Source: Scatophagus argus
Lineage: Eukaryota > Chordata > Actinopteri > Scatophagidae
Reading direction: 5' to 3'
Length of the DNA stretch: 64,000 nucleotides
Assembly: GCF_020382885.2 (NCBI RefSeq)
Contig: NC_058495.1
Location: forward strand, 18,334,127 to 18,398,126
Made by a program: the position numbers and the translations under genes
Notes under the pieces: generated by a model
Told to the model about the DNA's origin: nothing
Seen by the model: the letters and a program-made list of their open reading frames with translations, nothing else
Databases searched by the model: none
In this document: in pieces, positions 61,882 to 64,000 of the stretch
Layout of the letters: each line of letters begins with the position of its first letter
Position numbering within the stretch: the first letter of the stretch is position 1

Positions 61882-64000
61882 ACACAGTGGAAACTTTCTC
61901 CCTTCTGTACCCTCTGGAGTGCTAGCCGAGCAGGATATCTGTGTGTACACCACAAACAAAATAAGCTTCTGTTTTTCAGGGCAGTAAAGCCCCAAGCTGA
62001 TCCTGATGTCATTTAGAGGTGGTACAGAAAGAAAACACATTTTAAGGATGAGGCTCAGCAGAATTTTTGGATGAATTTTCAAAATCATTCAGCTATTTTT
62101 ACAAAACCTTTGTTTTGGTTCTATAGGTACAGTGCTGTATAGTCAAAATAGGTATGAGTTTAACTTTGGCTTTATATTCCATATTGAATCCATTTTCCTT
62201 GCTTTTGTAAAATGAGTTACCCGAAAATGGGTATGAACATCTTAACCGCCCCCTGGTGGCAAGCTAAAAACTCAAAGTACATGTCAAATTATTTTTTCCC
62301 AAAGATGGTTTCTGCCATTGTAAGTGCTTCTTATCATGCTGGTGATGTTAAAGTGTTTATTTTTTTTTATAAGTTTGGTTTAAATTAGCTATTAAATGCT
62401 ATAAAAGGGGGCAAAACATCATGATTGCAGTGATTCCCATCTTCACTGGACATTTGACTGCCTAAGTGAGTCACATTAACAAGATAATGTAATTGGGGAA
62501 GTGACGTACAGTATGGCACCCAGCCAAAACCAGCAGAGTGAAATCCTTGATACATACCTTGTGTATTTTGCCCTCCTCTGTGCCAACTAGGAAGAGATAG
62601 TCAATTTGTTTATGGAAGTCAAAAGATGTTCCACAGGCTGTGGACAAGACATACAAGGGACATAAATTAGACATGTGCTGTTACAGACAATATCCTGATG
62701 TTTTGGACTCAGCCTGATCTGATATCAGAAAATAATTAAAGCGATGTACATGAGTAATCACAGTTTCAGAATCAAATATTAACATTCTTCTGCATGTGTG
62801 CAAGATGAAATGGGGAATAATGGAGACTTTACCAATGCCGGGCTGCTGGGCACCTTCTGGACCCTCAGAGAAAGCACCATTCAGAGACAGTCTTATAATG
62901 TCTGTAAAGACCAGCTCATTCTGCAAGCATGCAAACACACTGTGATAAAGTAATAGATATATACGCATGCAAATCATACATACAAACATATGCAAATGAA
63001 AACAATCACATAAACAACTGCAAATATAAACAAACACACAGACACACTCATTAAGAGTGCACACAAAAAGCAAGTAGATAACATCTTGGAAGTTAGATCA
63101 TATTTGCATTTGGCTGAGATAGAAAAGAGAGAAAATTACTTTCAATACAACCATATAAGAGCACAAGTTACATACAAATTATATGTAAATAAATATAATT
63201 CCTTGGCTAACCTTGACGAGTGTCCAGGACACAACTCGGCCATCAGATGACACAGAATAGAAATTGTGATTATTGTCCAAGTCATCATTCTGCCAGCACA
63301 CCTGAATAAAAAATACATTTATGCAGCATTTTTTTTATTCTCTAGCACATGAAATTCTCTGCTTGGTTAGGTGTGTATTATAACTCAGTGTCACTGTATG
63401 TTTGGGGTTAGAGAGTTTATCAGTTCACTTCCACTTGTAACTGGTTTGGGATGGCTTTAAAAATGGCAAAACTTTCACGTAAATGGAGACAAATTAATAG
63501 TCCATGGCTGAAGTGACTGAAACTAGACAAATCAGTTGAGCTCCCATCAGTTCTAACACTGATCCCTGCTCTCACCTGCCAGACTGGGTCAGTATGCTTG
63601 CCAGCCTTGGCTGTACTCTTATACACTGGCTCCTGTCCCTCCTCCTTCAAGTTGTAGACAGCCACGCAGCCATCATAGAAACCTACTGCCGCCAGGTAGG
63701 AATAATGCTCATGGATGTCGACACACAGCACACCAGAACTGGTAGGGTAGATGTACTCTGGAAAGGCAGAGTTCTTCAATGAGTAGAAGACAAGCATGCC
63801 GCGCCCCTGTTTACTGAAGTCATCTGGCGTGGGATAGAAGGAGGAAAAAGTTTAGATCAAATAACAAATATGCTTCAAAAAAAGTAAGTACTAATCTAAT
63901 TAAATTAGGTAAAACACCCCCCAAATCTCAGAAATGTTAACATAAATCATCTCTTATGAATCCTCATTTTATTCTGTGTACTTACAGGATCCCATTCCCA
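50717..64000 (-). CDS. dnai1: Axonemal dynein intermediate chain 1, C-terminal half (5' exons outside window)
   Basis: Nine coding exons on the minus strand, in transcript order: 64000-63986 (partial), 63823-63576, 63301-63212, 62920-62833, 62637-62558, 60230-60082, 57293-57194, 54525-54340 and 50818-50717. All junctions are GT-AG and phase-consistent, giving about 352 codons of a roughly 700-aa protein. They encode the WD40 propeller: [89 protein letters not shown] and [20 protein letters not shown]. These match human DNAI1 closely. Family knowledge: DNAI1 is an outer-dynein-arm intermediate chain of motile cilia, and its loss causes primary ciliary dyskinesia. It lies tail-to-tail with enho. 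One SINE sits in the intron between the exons at 57194-57293 and 54340-54525. Confidence 0.95.
50825..50853. repeat. (CA)n microsatellite at dnai1 acceptor
   Basis: CA tract of about 14 units, which is (GT)n in the sense of dnai1, seven bases from the last splice acceptor. Confidence 0.95.
51127..51150. repeat. (TTG)n trinucleotide repeat
   Basis: Eight TTG units in the last dnai1 intron. Confidence 0.93.
54340..54525 (-). CDS. dnai1: dnai1 exon (last WD40 repeat)
   Basis: The acceptor is ctttttcag|GTCCATG and the donor is CCCAAG|gtaagt. It encodes [20 protein letters not shown] through [18 protein letters not shown] to LRKKPK. Confidence 0.96.
57194..57293 (-). CDS. dnai1: dnai1 exon (WD40)
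   Basis: The acceptor is tttccag|CACTCC and the donor is GGAATA|gtaagt. It encodes [20 protein letters not shown] and [13 protein letters not shown]. Confidence 0.96.
57480..57828 (-). repeat. tRNA-derived SINE, near full length
   Basis: Read on the minus strand it begins at the tRNA-like head (GTGGCACAGTGGTGCAGCAA, then a B-box-like GGTTTGAATCC). It continues through GTTTGCATGTTCTCTCTGTG and GCGATTGACTGGCGACCAGT and ends near a CAGTACAGAAAATTGGTGGA tail. It lies in a dnai1 intron in the gene's own sense, and is the most complete of three related copies here. Confidence 0.85.
60082..60230 (-). CDS. dnai1: dnai1 exon (WD40)
   Basis: The acceptor is ctccacag|TGCTCC and the donor is ATCAA|gtaaga. 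It encodes [20 protein letters not shown] through [18 protein letters not shown]. Confidence 0.96.
61828..61886. repeat. (CA)n microsatellite
   Basis: CA tract of about 29 units with one TA interruption, in a dnai1 intron (60231-62557). It is the longest in the window and is likely polymorphic. Confidence 0.96.
62558..62637 (-). CDS. dnai1: dnai1 exon (WD40)
   Basis: The acceptor is gtccacag|CCTGTG and the donor is CACAAG|gtatgt. It encodes [20 protein letters not shown] and EGKIHK. Confidence 0.95.
62833..62920 (-). CDS. dnai1: dnai1 exon (variable linker)
   Basis: The acceptor is cttgcag|AATGAG and the donor is CATTG|gtaaag. It encodes [20 protein letters not shown] then PEGAQQPGI; this is the least conserved exon. 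Confidence 0.9.
63212..63301 (-). CDS. dnai1: dnai1 exon (WD40)
   Basis: The acceptor is ttattcag|GTGTGC and the donor is GTCAAG|gttagc. It encodes [20 protein letters not shown] and [10 protein letters not shown]. Confidence 0.95.
63576..63823 (-). CDS. dnai1: dnai1 exon (WD40 blades)
   Basis: The acceptor is cacgccag|ATGACT and the donor is TGGCAG|gtgaga. It encodes [18 protein letters not shown] through [17 protein letters not shown] to [12 protein letters not shown]. Confidence 0.95.
63986..64000 (-). CDS. dnai1: dnai1 exon, 3' end only
   Basis: Fifteen bases before a TCCT|gtaagt donor read VGMGS with the first base of Tyr, matching human AVGYGSYDF at the join to the next exon. The rest is beyond the window edge. 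Confidence 0.75.

Overview
The window is vertebrate nuclear DNA, most likely from a percomorph-type teleost fish. The evidence is short coding exons with GT/AG borders separated by kilobase introns, many (CA)n/(GT)n microsatellites, fish-type tRNA-derived SINE copies, hAT and other terminal-inverted-repeat fossils, and conceptual proteins that align with human UNC119B, MSI1, TMEM233, ENHO and DNAI1. No prokaryotic gene, CRISPR array or phage-like region is present. The species cannot be named from this sequence. Orthologue names rest on remembered human proteins, not on a database search.

Layout: (1) 1-3050, the last three coding exons and 3' UTR of an unc119b-like gene (+). (2) 3050-9400, intergenic sequence with microsatellites and purine/pyrimidine tracts. 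(3) 9810-31716, the complete coding sequence of Musashi-1 (msi1, +) in 14 exons. The joined exons total 1050 nt, 349 codons plus stop, with every phase consistent. A long 3' UTR follows, to about 33.7-34.07 kb. Its 9.4-kb intron 4 holds two transposon fossils, a homeodomain/SOX/E-box-rich stretch and a 30-nt in-frame exon-like sequence. (4) 36019-37664, tmem233 (+), three coding exons, 110 aa. (5) 38.2-45 kb, intergenic with a SINE fragment. (6) 47789-48001, a one-exon coding sequence recognisable as enho (adropin), probably with a non-coding first exon ending near 45358. (7) 50717-64000, the last nine coding exons of dnai1 (-), axonemal dynein intermediate chain 1; its 5' exons lie beyond the right edge.

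The five genes do not form a pathway. Their roles are lipidated-protein trafficking (unc119b), translational control in neural progenitors (msi1), a small dispanin membrane protein (tmem233), a peptide hormone or membrane microprotein (enho) and ciliary motility (dnai1). The order is still informative. In human, UNC119B, MSI1 and TMEM233 lie on 12q24, while ENHO and DNAI1 are neighbours on 9p13, so a junction between two synteny blocks lies between about 38 and 45 kb.

I found no clearly new biological system. The observations most worth checking are the candidate msi1 microexon, the shortened adropin tail lacking one cysteine, the synteny junction, a GC-rich hairpin in the msi1 3' UTR, and the transposon fossils.
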